Positions 1 through 13,750 of a stretch of 64,000 bases of DNA are shown in pieces. Position 1 is the first letter of the stretch. Each line of letters opens with the position of its first letter. Under the pieces are notes generated by a model. That model had not been told where the DNA came from. It was given only the letters and a program-made list of their open reading frames with translations, and made no database searches. Location: the NCBI RefSeq assembly GCF_030463565.1, contig NC_134646.1, positions 14,040,001-14,104,000 of the forward strand. Reading direction: 5' to 3'. The stretch is from Pelecanus crispus. Lineage: Eukaryota; Chordata; Aves; Pelecaniformes; Pelecanidae. Position numbers and translations under genes: made by a program.

Positions 1-3000
1 GGTAACACAAAAGAAAAGTAGGACCGGTGCAGGCATAAGATCAGTACTAAGGGAGTTCAGAAAGTACTAACCAATTTTAATGGCAATGTTCCAGATAACT
101 TGGCATTTTTACAACAGCATTATCCTACTTAAATACTCATCTAATGCCTTATTTGACTAAAAGACTAGGCATCGTCCATGTATAAAATCTGCAGATCATG
201 ACTGTGGTACCTTCAGCACTGCACATATGGCAAATCCAAAGATTAGATTACCCTATTAACACACCTACACATCCACCTTACCAGTTCTGTGCCGTGACAG
301 ACAAACAGAGCTATAGCAACTGTTAATTTCAGACTGACTGCTTCTTTAAAGACAGCAGCTTCTGCTGTTATGTAAATGACAAAGGTTTTGCTGAATAAAT
401 CCTAAAATTGAAGGGTTAATTAAAGACAGATAGCTACTCAGGAAATGGAAGCCAACAAAATTTGGATATTATTAAAAAATAGTTAAGAAGGATGTATTGT
501 TTATGATACAAACTTCCACTGTTGCAGTAAGCAAAATCTTAAGACTGTAACTCAGTCCCCAATAGTCTAAGAACGATATTATGCACATAGGAAAAGAAAT
601 TTAAACACTGTGTCAGTCTAAAGCTTATACTTTTCCTTTCAAACATTACAAAAGGCACTCACTACTTCACCAAGAATGTCATAAGGTCACCTGAAAAGAT
701 CAAAACCCCTACATTTGTTTTTCCTAGAAAACTCCTGTGTCAGGATTTTTTTCTATTCTAAGCAGGCATTTTTTTCTGGAACAGGACAAAAAAGTAACTT
801 GCACCATTAAGTCTTTCTTGTTTGTTAAAAGACTCTTGGGTTTTACTTTTATAGTTAATGGATTAACTTTATAGTTAAAGGATTAGTTATAATTAATGAT
901 CCTTGATTAATGAATCAAGACAGATTAGCGGGAAACCCGCTGGAAGGAGTCTGACAAGCAAAAAAACCCATACTCCACTAGAACTAACTAATAATTCATG
1001 AGTATTTATAGATATGGCTATTTATAATGATTATATAGCATATTTTATTTGAATTGTGATTTCATAAATGCGAGAAGTTTTTTAATACAAAATAATGACA
1101 TTATGGGTCCTGATTCCGCCCTTGGATCAGCACTGACAGTCCTTACAGTCCACCCAGTCTCAAATCCAACCACAGAACAGCAAAGCACAAATAGAACCAT
1201 TCAATGCACAGCACAAATCATCTCTAAGTGTCCTACGTAAGTTTTACCACATCAGCTACCCCACTACATTTACCACAAAGTGTACTGATCCCTATCTCTG
1301 AGAGCTACAATAATGCTACATTTTACTAAATTACGCAGCTTTAGATTAACTGCAAAGTAGCTCGAGGCTCTTGGAATATGTAATGTTGTAACATTGTGAA
1401 GCATGTAAATCGGTAGTCGTTGGAATTGCCAATGGGCTCTCACAAGAAGGCGGGGGGCACGGAAATCAGGTCCATGGCCAACAGTAGAGATACTGACAAC
1501 TGGGCGTGTATTATGTTATGTGGATACGTATCATTTCAAATACCACCAAGACTTCTTTAAGGTGCAGTTTTAGTATTTACCATGCTGTCTGTAGAGTCTA
1601 GCACCACAAAAGGTAGTAAGTCTACTCATTCTTGGTGCAACAACTATACATTTATCAAGCAATGTGAAATTTTTTGTAGCAATTAATTCTGATATTTTTG
1701 AAGTAGAATCAATTGAGACTAATTTAGCAGCAATGGATTTTTCCTCTAAGATGCACAGGAATCAAACTGTTGCACCTATGTAAATTAGGATCATCGCCAT
1801 AATAAAGGTATGTACTTCAGAAAATTAGCACCTTAAAATGCTCTTTAAATAAACATTATTATACCTTGTTTACTTGTTTCTGTCTTAGCCTGCTTTCTCA
1901 TTTACTATGGCACCTTTTACTACCTCTCCAACATGAAACTGCTTCCTATCCACAGCCCAGTATCAGTTCCCCTCCCCTACAAAAATAAAAATTAAAACAC
2001 ACACTCAAACTGACTCTCCTACAACTCATCGCTAATTATGGCGCATTACCAAAATTAATGTTCCTTGGAGCCTTTACACTTTCTCTCCACCCATTTTACC
2101 TCTCTGTATGAGCAATGAATTCAGAAAGACTCTTGGCTGTACCAAAATGTGTCGGTCAAACACATGCCCCACAAGACCGGCTCCCTCAGAACAGGCTAAA
2201 CCAAGCACGTCTTTCATCAACACTGGACACAAGCTCTGTACAAGAACCTTTACTTGCTGCCATGCGTAATTACACCATGAAAACTGCACTGGATTAATGG
2301 TGAATATGCTATACAAATAGTAATGAGAAGTTGGGAGTATGGGAACGGGTTGGGAGTATGGGAACTCTCCCCAAAGACCTTCTGGAATCACAAATGATAA
2401 TATTCATTAATAGTTTTTAAATTCTTCATTATATTTTAATTTCTCCTCTGCACTACTGGCTTTTTAGTGCACATTATCTTTCATTTTTATATCAAAACTA
2501 TTAAAACAAAGTTTTAAATATTTGAGCTGATTTTAATATTTTATTATATTATACTAAATTTTTAAGGACATATTAATGTTGAAGTTATTGTGAAATTAAA
2601 AAAAACCACACAAAAAGCCATCACCAAACTATCTGCAGCCAAGACACATCCCTTAGCATCTCCAGCCACAAACTCACCAAATTATCATACCAGCTGTCCT
2701 ATGAATTTTAAGACTGTACTTTCAAATATCAAGACTTGGAAGCAGCCACATGTCTCCTTCTTCGAACAGTAGCTTAAAAAAAACCCCAATTCCTACGGAA
2801 GAGCTACAAGTTTTTAATTGTAATTTCCACCAATTTATTGTGGCCAGAAAATTATACTTAAAAACCATACAGAGTTCATTTGCAGTAGCTCTTTATCCTA
2901 AAAGAACTGTTCTTTTAGCCATTAATCTACCAAAATCTTACACGAAACAGCATATTTAATGTTTAAAAAAACAACACTTCTGAATGCAAACGCCTTCAAA

Positions 3001-4638
3001 GTATAAGCTCTTAAAGGTTTTCAAATACAAGTTTAATTTACAAAACTCAAGCTTCTTGGGAAGAACACCCTCACTTCTCACTTACCTTAACCTTAAAAGT
3101 TCTATTACCACGGTCAAAAATTAAAAAATACATATTTCATATCCTTTATTTACATGAATTTGTTGACACTGTAATTAGCATATTTAATTTAAAACACATT
3201 TGAGTAAACTAGAATTGCAAGTATTCTCCCAAACCTGAACCATTACTTCATGCACATCTTACAAAGTTGATGCATGTGATTTTTGATGCAGTGCCACAGG
3301 AGATTAACATCCAGATTCAGAAAGATGTATGAGCAATTGCATCCACTGTTCAGGGAGAAATTTGAACTGAAATCTACCTAATCTGATGGGAATGCACATG
3401 TATTTCCTGGGCTGCAAAGTTAAGCAGCTAAGAGAAGAATCTCTCAGCTCCGTTTTGCTTGCCTGACATCGTGAATCCAAACTCCGACTCTAAATTAGGC
3501 AGCTTGAGGACAGGAACGTATGCTATCCATGTTCTAGTCAAGTCGTCTCACCAGTTCAGTATGGAGTGCCCAGGACCTGCCCTCCCTTTGCTTGCAGTTC
3601 TGCGTGCTCCCTACCCCAGCACTCATCAGGCCCTTGGCTGAGCCATGTCGGCATGCTAATCCAGCAGAAAGTTAACCCAACAAAACTACAGAACAGCTGA
3701 GGGTTTCCCTGCTATTTTTATTTGCAAAATTAGCATACTGAAATGGCTAAAAAAGGTTCAACAAGTATGAGAAGTAGCACAAGAAAGCAAGCAGGAGGGA
3801 CAACAGGAACTGCAGCACAGCAGCAGCCTGGCACTCAGATGTAGTCAGGCTCCCATAGGAGCACAACTTTTGTTTCTTCAGACAGTTTAAATAGACTTTG
3901 GTCCCCCTCAGAAAGTTCAAAGCTCCTGATCATGCTCTTTGGAGAGAGGTGTACAGAAAGATACATGCTTACCACTAAACAGCTCAGCTGCTTTAACACC
4001 TAAGCTCTACTCCTTTCTTCATTCATGTTATTTTACCACACAGCTGAACTAATTTCATTCTATTAGGCCTTTTGCCCCTAAAAGGACAGTCCAACTCCAT
4101 TCCCCCCAGCCATGCACTCCTGCCACTAAACCAGCAATAAAAGCGCTCTTGGACCAAAAAGGCAGGATAGCAAGGGACAGAGGATAGAGCTTATGGGAAG
4201 GTGGAGGAGTTGGAAGATAGGGTAAATAGAGCCGCACAGTCCATATTGCCAGCTGCCCTGCAGTTATTTGGCTCAGACACATGTGAAACTAAACACTAAC
4301 TGGCTTCCTGGCTCAGCTGATTTTTAAAAACTCCCAAGTTTAGTTGTCTAGTTAAACCCCTGCGTAAATAGGTAACAAAGACATAAATGAAGATCCGCCT
4401 ACTTATGAGGGTACACAGTGTTACAATGCAGCGCCCTGAACCTAAGGTGGTATTTTTACCTGCCAAGCCTCAATCCTGTCACCACTGAAGCTAAGTAAAA
4501 CTAAGTTCAGAGCGAAGAGCTGTGAACCCAGGTCAGGATCTCCATCCTGTGGGTAAATACAAAGTCGCGTTCCTCAGGGACTTCCAAAAGTAAGAAAATC
4601 TCATGGAGAAAAAAAAAAAAAAACTATAATAATTCTAC
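1..4638 (-). other. ELF2: ELF2 intron after the second coding exon, open at the left edge
   Basis: This is AT-rich intronic sequence. I looked for the next ELF2 exon, which in other vertebrates carries the VEAS...IEAAEALLHMES segment, and did not find it, so it lies beyond the left edge. No recognisable repeat or RNA gene was seen. Open frames of 60-105 codons here have no family resemblance. Confidence 0.8.
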
Positions 4639-4804
4639 CTGTTTCCACAGTTTCAGTCTCAATTTCTTGTTCCTCTGCTACATCTTGCATCAGGTAAGTC
4701 TCGTCATCATAAACCAGGACCTGAGCAGCGTAACCCTGTTCTAGTCTGGCACTAGGAACTGGCTCCACAATCACTGCTGGGAATTCAGAGACTGGCTCAT
4801 TTTC
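4639..4804 (-). CDS. ELF2: ELF2 second coding exon (166 nt, acidic activation region)
   Basis: The acceptor TTTCTATAG|GAAAATG at 4804 is preceded by an almost uninterrupted T/C tract of about 40 nt (minus-strand reading of 4811-4848). It encodes 55 residues beginning ENEPVSEFPAVIVEPVPSAR and ending EEQEIETETVET, plus one base. The donor is ACAG|GTAGAA at 4639/4638. The acidic DVAEEQE...ETE segment is the conserved N-terminal acidic region of ELF2. An A-run at 4608-4624 lies just inside the downstream intron. Confidence 0.94.
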
Positions 4805-5863
4805 CTATAGAAAGGAGAAAAAAAAAAAAAAAAGAAAGAAAAAAAACATGCTCTAAATACTGCACTGTTGAACTCTACATCAATATTTTTCTCTTACGTT
4901 CTTACGTATTTTATGGAATAATGATAATAATTTTACAGATTTTTAAAGAAAATATTCTTCTAAAGCAAGAGATTAAAAAAAAAAAAATCATCCACCAAAG
5001 GGAACTTCCTGAATCTCAAAGATATTTTCCTGGCTTTAAGCACTTAAAATTTAAAGCATCAGACAGCTTTAAGACATTGAAAAAGAGCAAGCTTTCTAAT
5101 CAAGACATTCAGCTGTGGGAAGTGTTTCTTCTCCCTGTGCTCCATGAAATGTAATCAAAGCTTTGCGTGTGTACTGCAACATGCCTACATCTGACCTGTA
5201 TCTTATGTTACTCATGTTTTGGATTAAGTACGTAAGCTATCACAAAAGAACTGGCTACTTCAAAGCCCATATGCCTATCTCTACTTATTTAAGGATCAAA
5301 ATGTCTGTAACAGCACATCTAATCTGTTAAAGTGTTGCAGAAGTGGAACCCTGCCAGACTCAATTTACTATGAGCTACAGGATAGTAGAATATATTTATC
5401 ATTTGTTGGTAAGAATGCAAAATATGAGCAAATACATCACGTTGGCTAACTTTGGAAAAAGGTCCTTGCATTGTTCCGCTCATCTTGTCCTACACCTCAA
5501 GACACATCTGAGATCTGAAGATCTAAAGAGATGCTTAGTATAGAATTAACTTTTGTAAACCCAGTCTACAGTTGTACTGCAGACTTCAAAACTTACTGCT
5601 TCCACTTTTCTGTGAGAATAAAATCTCCTAATAAAAGATATTTGAAAAATGGGCTGCTTGCTTCCTCCTCACACAACAATCTCTAATCCATTTCAGTTGC
5701 TTTCACAGCAAGTTTACAGTGAATTTTTCTTTCAAATTAAGATAAAAGGTGTAAAGTCTGTCAGTAAATAAATGCTATTTATTTTTCTAACCTCTTGATT
5801 TTTTATTCCATTGCTGTCGAACTCCAGGCCAGGGCCTCCAGTGTCAATCACTGCTGATGTCAT
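4639..5863 (-). CDS. ELF2: ELF2 (E74-like ETS factor 2, NERF), first two coding exons; partial
   Basis: ELF2 is a nuclear ETS-family transcription factor that binds GGAA sites; its N-terminal region is a transactivation and partner-binding region. The coding sequence joins 5863-5792 (24 codons) to 4804-4639 (55 codons plus one base). The protein starts MTSAVIDTGGPGLEF and continues FPAVIVEPVPSARLEQGYAA, QVLVYDDETYLMQDVAEEQE and IETETVET. This closely matches the N-terminus of vertebrate ELF2 and is clearly distinct from ELF1 and ELF4. The frame is conserved across the junction, and the second exon ends in phase 1, as expected before the next ELF2 exon. That exon and the ETS domain are not in the window, so the gene runs off the left edge. 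The short isoform that lacks this N-terminus would start further left. Promoter and 5'UTR lie at 13-14 kb. Identification is very secure. Confidence 0.95.
4805..5791 (-). other. ELF2: ELF2 intron between the two coding exons
   Basis: This 987-bp AT-rich intron is bounded by GTTAGA at the 5' side and a T-rich tract with TATAG at the 3' side. Nothing else is recognised in it. Confidence 0.88.
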
Positions 5864-5987
5864 GGTGCATCCCCTGAAGAGGCTTTGAGAGCTGTTATCT
5901 ATCCTGAAGACAGTAATGCTGATAGCCTGAGGTTATCAAAGGCTTACATTCACAATCCACTTCTGTTAAACAGCTAGGCAGAGGTGG
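5792..5987 (-). CDS. ELF2: ELF2 exon with 5'UTR end and start codon
   Basis: The acceptor is a pyrimidine-rich tract ending TTTCAG, with exon sequence starting at 5987. There are 124 nt of 5'UTR, then ATG at 5863-5861 and 24 codons (MTSAVIDTGGPGLEFDSNGI followed by KNQE). The donor is CAAGAG|GTTAGA at 5792/5791, a slightly weak site with T at +3. The 5'UTR part holds two upstream ATGs. One at 5949 is followed immediately by TAA. The other, at 5870, overlaps the main start in another frame and ends at 5844. Confidence 0.93.
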
Positions 5988-8900
5988 CTGAAACACAAAA
6001 GAATTTTAAGTTATTTGCATACTTTATATTCAATAGTCTTCCAACATTTATGAAAGCTATTGCATGCTACATGTGTACATCAAAAGAGGGCATCAATGAA
6101 GACAACAGATGTGATAACATGCGCTGACCTTGGTAAAGTTAACACTGAATACTGCCATACCACACAAGTTTCACACTAACTTTTAATACTAAGGTAATAC
6201 AATTTCAGTTTGGTTCTTTGCAATTTGTTAAATTTCACACAGTTCTAAAAACAAGTAATATCCTTAGATATTTTCCACTGGCCCAAATGATGAATTTCTC
6301 ACTGAGGTCAAATATCAACTAGTTTTTTGAGACATACGTACATTCAAGCTAGCGTGGCTTTTCTGAAGTTACCGTTTTCCTAATAAATTACAAGATTATT
6401 TTTTTTTAATTACAGTTTCTTCTTTGTTCTACTAGTTTCATAGTCATTTCATAAAGCTATAGTTTCATAAAGTTTCATACCTAGCTTCATAAAGTTTTCA
6501 AACATACTGCCTTTTTAAAGCAATGCATATATAATACACATCTCACAAATACATACCTAATTTCTAATCTACAGTTTTCTTTGAAATAAAAAGTATTGCA
6601 GCAGTTCCTGGTTTTTTCCTATAGAAGAAATTCTTATGAGTCAAAAAAAAAAGTAGTTCCACATCATAATGCTTTAATTTGGGTCATTGAACTTAAAGAT
6701 ATACAACCTCCATCTTTGTGAATTTCTTTAAAACTAGATTAACAGCAGTGCTTTGTTTCTAAACAACTGCTATTTATTTATTCTGAATAAATATTATTAC
6801 TCATATCCTGTCTTTAGAAGAGACAAACAATCTGTGTTCATAAACCTTGGGCTGTGAGGAGCAGTTTACTACTTCAAGATGCAAACTAAGAAGTTTGGCT
6901 TCTTAGTTGTATAACAGAAAGCACATATTCCACGTGAGACCTAAGAACCCAATCTGATATCAATTACCCTTGTGAGTAACTCCACTGAGATCAATGCTTT
7001 ATAACAGAAGCCAGAATTTAGCCCAACATTTTTAATAAAATCCATCCATTTAGAAAACTAGCACAACCACTGAGGCCTGCAAGAAAACAGGATCTTCCAA
7101 CACATACCAAAGAAACAAAATTTGTAATTAATACTCCAAACTCAATAAGCCTGTTTTTCAATAGCAGGCAGCCAGCTTAAACTAAATTGATCTTGCACAT
7201 ATAGGGAAAAGCTAGTTCAGATCCATGCAGAGAAACTGGGCTTCCTATTGGCAGGGAAATCTTTATAGGCACAATAGCTTAGGTATACCAGTAAAAATTA
7301 CAATTACTGATCTCCCCAACTGGATGGCAACTAAGCAAGAAAGTCAAAAAGTACTATGCAAAAACTGTTTAAAACTTTCATGTATGAAGGTATTAAGGAG
7401 CCTTCAGCACACCAGAAAAATATGCTCAGAAAGGCATCATTTATGTTGCCATACCAACTTAGCACAAAAAGTCAGTAGCCACACAGTGGATGCCAGGTTA
7501 CTACAAAAACACACCAAACAAACAACAACAAAACACACCAAACAAAAAAACCTGACACAACAGAGTAAGACATTCATATTTTTCACCCTTACATACAAAA
7601 AGGAGAATAAATTCTGATAGCGGCTTTCTAGGCAATTAATCCTCGTGAAATAACACTGAAGAACAGATCATCTTAAATCACTGTGATAGTAGCAGCAGAA
7701 TAAGCACAAGATATACTCCAAAAGAAAGGAAAAAATTACATGCAATTCAGAAGAAAAAAATAAGGCATTTTTCGCTTACATAGGCAGCCAACTTGACATG
7801 AGAAAGCATGATTCATAGCTAAAAATATTTCACTTGTAATAGCATGAAAAAAACCAACACAGTAATACTTATTTTCCATTTTTTCATTTGTAAAGCTAGC
7901 ACCACTTTTTGATTGTCAATGTTTTCCTTGATGAAAAAGAAAGCAAAGTCCTCCTCTGCTCCCCAAACAAGATTCAAGCTGGCAAGTCTTTAACAAGCAT
8001 CCTCGGAGCCATATCAACCTGTCACCCCCCAGGCTTTTAGCACAAAAAGCCAACTCCTTATCTGCCTATCAATTACCACATTATTTAAAAAGTGTTTAAA
8101 TTCAGAAATATGTATAGTAGAAAAGCAGCTGTTTATGAATACACTAAAATAATCAATCAGGAAGAAAAATTTTAAAATCACTTCTACTGTAAAAAGACTT
8201 TTTCCTCTTCTGCATTTTTCCATCTACATCCACACTAGAAATACTGCCAAGCAATCATAACCCAAAAGAGAATTCCAAAGAATGGAAATTATATTTTAAT
8301 TTGGAAGCAGAGCCTCTAACCGATTTCAAACGCCAGCATTATTCCTGCAACTCAGACTCATATCTACGTAAGAACACACAGCGCTTCATGTAGTACCTTT
8401 GCATAGCTTAAGCATGTCACAAAGCTCATTTGGTTCTCATGCAGTATATTAATGCAAATAAACAATCATATACTAGACCACATGCACTGTATAGTCATAT
8501 TTTATGTACTATAATCCCACACAGGTAGCCAAACAGCTGCCAAATTGTAGCAACTGAAAACACTTAATACTGTGTACTAGATCAGGTTACGTCAAAAAAC
8601 TGCTATTTTGGTCTCCTAGGTTACAAGAAGTTTAGACGACTTTTGCACTAATTTATCTCTACATGAATTACCAATTACCTATAGAAATGAAGATAGGGCA
8701 ATGCAAGAACGTAAAAGATAACCCTCATTTTCCAGTTCCAGCCAAAATTCATAGTGAACAAGAACCTTACAGGGGAAAATACACAGGAGAATGAGTGAGA
8801 TGCTAAATCTTAGTATTCATTAAAAGGATGATTTCTTTAGACTGATGGCACAGAACAGTCCAGGCAAGGAATAAATGAAAGACCCAGAGTCTTTATATAA

Positions 8901-11900
8901 CAGGATTTGAACTTCACCCTGAGTCTTGCTATTCAGCAACCTTTCCAAAAACCTGACAGGGTGGGGAAAAAGGCAAGCCCACTGGCCAGCAAGTGGGAAG
9001 TTAAAAGAGTTTCAGTTCAGTCTGGTTTAGAAGTTCCAAGTTAAAACAAATGCACAAACACACCCCACACATCTAAGCGTATGTCAGATTCCTGCAGACG
9101 CACCCCTTTTTGAACGAACCAGCTAAGCGTTTCCCCTCTTCCCTTGTCCTTGTGGAAGCCTTTTCACTTCTCCCTCGAGTTTCAGTAGAATACTGAATCT
9201 ATTTCCCATCCTCTCCCTAGCAAGTCACAACTAATTTGACTTCTGTAAAAGACTGCCTAGCCGCTTTCAGAAGTCTGTTCCAAAATTCACATTTCGCAAG
9301 GCCACCTGAGACAAAAAGGCCAAAAGACAATCAGACTCAGATTCTTAAAGTAAAAGATTATTCAGGTTTGTAAGAACCCAGGTTATCCCCAGTGATACAA
9401 TTAGCCAGCATAGAAGCTGGTTCAAAGTATGACTATTTTTGAATTACAGAACAACATGCAGAAAGATTAAAAAAAAACCCACACACAACAAAAAAACACA
9501 CACTACAAATTTAATTCCTCTCTGGACAGGTGCTTACAACAAAGCAAAATATGGAATGACATAAGAGGAAAAAAAAGAAAAAAACCCTAACATTTCCAGA
9601 AGAGATGATGAAATCATTTTGTTACGGATCTGACATCCACTCCTGTTCTTCCTGGTCATGGAAAATGCAGAGAGAAACTAGTTCTGAAACATTTCGAATA
9701 TCCCTTACAACAGGGAAAACAGCTTTACTGCATCATCCATTATTTTTATACATATCTCATGGGAAAACAAAAATAAGTCTAGGTGCTCCCACCCTCAAAA
9801 AAAAAAAAACCAACCCAAAACCAAAAACGCAAATCTTGAAGCCACACTCTTTGCCTCAACAGCAAAGAAGTTTCTAACTGTTTACCACTACAAAAGACAC
9901 AACAAAGACTCAAGTCGTTTTCACTGGTCAAGAAGATTAAATACAGCATGTACATCTTCAGAGGCTACAGGGCACTTGTCATGGCTGCAAAATACCAGTT
10001 TATTCACGTATTTAATAGTACATTTATATGGCCTACATTATATATTTATATCTATATGTCTGCCCACAAGAAATCCGAACAGTCCTCTTATGTTTTCAGC
10101 AGCTAGCAGAGAAGCTTAAAAAACACTTCAAATCACAACCGTGATGAACACATAGCAGTCCCACAAAAACCAGAATCTTAAGTCAATCCCCCTGTACGTA
10201 GCCACCTACCAAGTTAATAGAGAAGCAAACATGCAGCTCAACAGAATTAAAAATAATAATTTGAAAAACTAGCGTGGAAGGGATGGCAGAGTGTCACCTC
10301 TACCAGGCCAGACTCAAAGTAAAGTTACTTTGGACAGGCTTCAATACAAAACTCTAAATATAAATCTGCAAATAGCTTTAGTACACTTTTATTTAAATTG
10401 TAAAACAAACAAACAAAAAAATGCTTGAAAAAAAGATGCACACACTCGTACCCACACATGAAAACAAGACAAACATGCAGAAGACTGGGCAGCAGCAACC
10501 AGAGGCAGCTGCTCATGCAGCACTCAGAAGAAACATAAGAGTACTTGGAACAATGTCCCCCTTTTATTCAGCTGGCATCCCAAATCCTGAGGAAAGATTT
10601 ATGCGGATACCTACACAGATGCAACCGCAAGAGCCAGACTGCAGCCAGTGGTAGCATCACACACAACTTTTTGAAAAAAGGCCTTCCTTTGGTTTAATTA
10701 AAAAAAAAAAAAAAAAAGTGAAAGCAGTCGGCTTGAAAATGAAATTAGTTATACGTACAGAAATACACCGGCCAGGATCACTGCAGAATCCCATTAATTG
10801 TAACAAGGCTTCCTAGGGTACAAAGGTGGTCTTTCACAGGCAGCACCTCAAATATAACAGTAAACGTCACTATCGCTCCAATACATATAAACCATAGCGC
10901 ACACTGTAAAAAATTTTTTGTGTTGACTGAAAGACATTTTCCCAAATAATCTTTACAGCTCTGGCTAACTGATTCACACTTGTAGAAGAAATGGTGAATT
11001 AACTTTTTTTTTTTTTTTGGAAGCCCAGAACAAGTCTGAAAACCGAAAAATTAAGTTACTGCAAAAGCCGACAGCAAAAAAAACATTAAACTTGTAAATA
11101 GCTAAAGAATCAGGGGGTATGCTCAAAAAGAGGATACAAAGTAAATCTTTGCATCCACAAGGTCAGGGGAACAAAACAGACAATCCATGCAATTTATAGT
11201 ACCTTATAAATTACAGCAAACACTAAAAGTTATAGAAAAGGAAATCAAAATGAGGAATCATCAAAAGCAAGTAGTCCTGGCCACATCATGCTTCAGAAGT
11301 TTCCATACAACAAGGCAATACTTTTATTGCTGAATGCACAGAAATTATTACAATGGATCAAATTAATGATGTACCAAATCCAGTAAGAAACGAGAGGAAC
11401 TCCTTCCATGCATATTTAACTTGATAATCTGACCACCCAAAGTTTGTTCCGAAACCTCAACAGCTAAAGCTGGTGAGCCCCAAAACATATAAGCTTATAA
11501 TCACTTAAAAACTATTAACGTTCTGCAAAAAGCTCTGCAGCTTCAGCAGGCTTCTTCTGGACCTTCCCGTATTTCATCCTATTAGCAGGCTCTCTATTTA
11601 AAGATCCCCTGAAACCTTCTCTTCCCTCTGACAGAAATCTCATACATGCACCCCTACTTTGTACCAGCACTTCTCTTTCCAGCCTGTCAATTGTTGGTCC
11701 TTAACATCCATTACCACTCCCCCACAAGCCAGAGTAGGGAGCAATTATGCATCATTTTACATAACAAAAGAGCAGGGAAGGATGCAATGAAATGGTGAGG
11801 ATGTGGGTTTAAAAAAAAAAAAAAAAACCTACTAAAACAAAAAACCTCAACACACACACAAAAGGAAGTAGTGCACATGAACTATGTAATTAATTTTCAT

Positions 11901-13750
11901 AGGATATTCTAAAGGTCAAAAGTGTAAGTTATAAGATTTAAGTTAGACAGCTTTATAGAGGTAAAGCCCCTGAATGGCTTGTGTGACTATTAAACACAAA
12001 GATGCACATACAGTCTGCATTACTGAAACCTGAGAGATAGAAAGAGCTGAAGGTACTGCACAAAATAACCATCCTGTTCCCCCAATCTTTCCTAAAGCAA
12101 CTGATCCTGTCCTCTATCAGAGATGGAGCGAGGGGAGAGAGAGGAAGAGGATCTTGGATCAGACCTATTACATACAGTTTTGTAGACTTGTATTTAATTT
12201 CTTTAAGATTCTTGAAATACAGTTGAGTTTTGTGGTAACAGTCACTGACCCAGATCTCTCCTGCAGTACTCAATATAACAGACGGCTTCGCGACATCCCC
12301 TCTCAAACAATGATACGGGGTTTTCAACGTACGCTAATAACAGACATTTCTCTGAAGTGATCCGGAACTCCTACATTCTCTGAGCTTCCCCCAAATAACC
12401 AGTGTTCACACTTTTGCCTCATTTCAAAGTTATAGCCCAAAACACACAAACCTGCTATTTCTACATTGTTTAGGCCACAGAAATACCTGAATTGCTTTGA
12501 AATTTCACTGTTAGAGCGTTGTTTTTATGAATCTCGAGAATTCTCTAACGCCTCCTATATCCTACATCCCCGGGCTCAACTTCATTCCGTGCTATTCATC
12601 TTGACTAACTAGGAAGCTCTCAAAGTTCGATGCATACGTAGACTAAACAGAAAGCGCCGAAAAGCTTTATGACCAAGTTGCAACGAAGGTGGGCAATTAT
12701 CGGCACACGGAAGACAAGACACCTTCAAAGCACGACGAGAGATGAACTCAGCAGACGGAGAAACCTGCTCACAAATCGGTTGTTTTTAAATTGACAGGCG
12801 GTGAGGTTTAGCTGTCTTTGCTAGAGAAGTTAAATGGTTAAAAAAGAAAAAAAAAGGAGTCACAGGGAACGTGACAGTGACTGGCCATAAGGGAGGCAAT
12901 GTGCAGCAGGAAGAATTGAATTATTTCAGTGGGGGGAAAGAGACAGGAGAGAAGGCATCCAGAAAGGTAAGAGACAAACGCGAAGAGCAGAGCAGACCCA
13001 GCGCAGCGTTTTGCAGGCAGGCTCGGGTACAATTAAACATACGCCAGCCTCCCGCTGCTCAGCCCGGGCGCCGGCCGAGCGGGGCGCGCAGCGGCTCCGG
13101 GGGCGAGGGGAGGCTGCGCGGGCGAGGCCGGGGCGGGAGGCTGCAGGCCCGGCGGGGCCGCCCCACCGCCAGCACGGGAGGAGCGAGCACGCATGACAGC
13201 GAGCGGCCAGCGCGCCCGGGCTGCCATGTTCTCCCGACGCCCTGGGTAAACAAGGCGCTGCCCCCGCGGCGCTGCCCCGGCCGCCTCCCCGCTCCCGCCA
13301 CCGCCCCGCCCCGGGAGGGGCTGCGGGGCCCGGCCCGGCAGGCCGCGGCCGCCCCGGCGCCGTGTTTACGCTGACAGCCGCCGGCAACCGCCCCCGCCGC
13401 TCCCTCCGCCGGCGGGGCGGCAGCCCGGGCGTGGACCCCCGCGGGGCGGCCGGCGGCGGGGGGGAGATTTGGGAGGCCCCGGCCCAGCGGGCGCTCCGCC
13501 GCGGCCAGCCCCGCGCCCCACGCGAAACCGAAAGCGCGGCCGCGGAGGGGGGTGGGAGGCTGCCGCCCGAGCGAGCCCCCGGCCCCGCCACCCCGGGGCC
13601 GCCCGGCGCACCTCGGCGGCCGCCCCCGGGGCGGGCCGGCCCCGCGGCCCCTTCGCAGGGCGCCCGCCCGCCCCCTCTCTCCCTCCCAGCGCCGCCTGTC
13701 AGCGCCCGTCCCGCCCGCCGCGGCGGCAGGAGCCGGCGCCGCGCCCTTAC
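5988..13750 (-). other. ELF2: ELF2 first intron (5'UTR intron)
   Basis: This AT-rich intron of about 7.8 kb lies between the 5'UTR exon in the CpG island and the exon with the start codon. It has short A-runs (for example 10,698-10,717 and 11,811-11,827) and T-runs (11,004-11,019). No coding exon, full transposon or structured RNA was recognised. Additional alternative 5'UTR exons, common in ELF2, could be present but cannot be called by eye. Confidence 0.7.

Noticed and set aside
1-4638. Next ELF2 exon (IEAAEALLHMES segment)
   Set aside because: Searched for on the minus strand and not present; it must lie outside the window.
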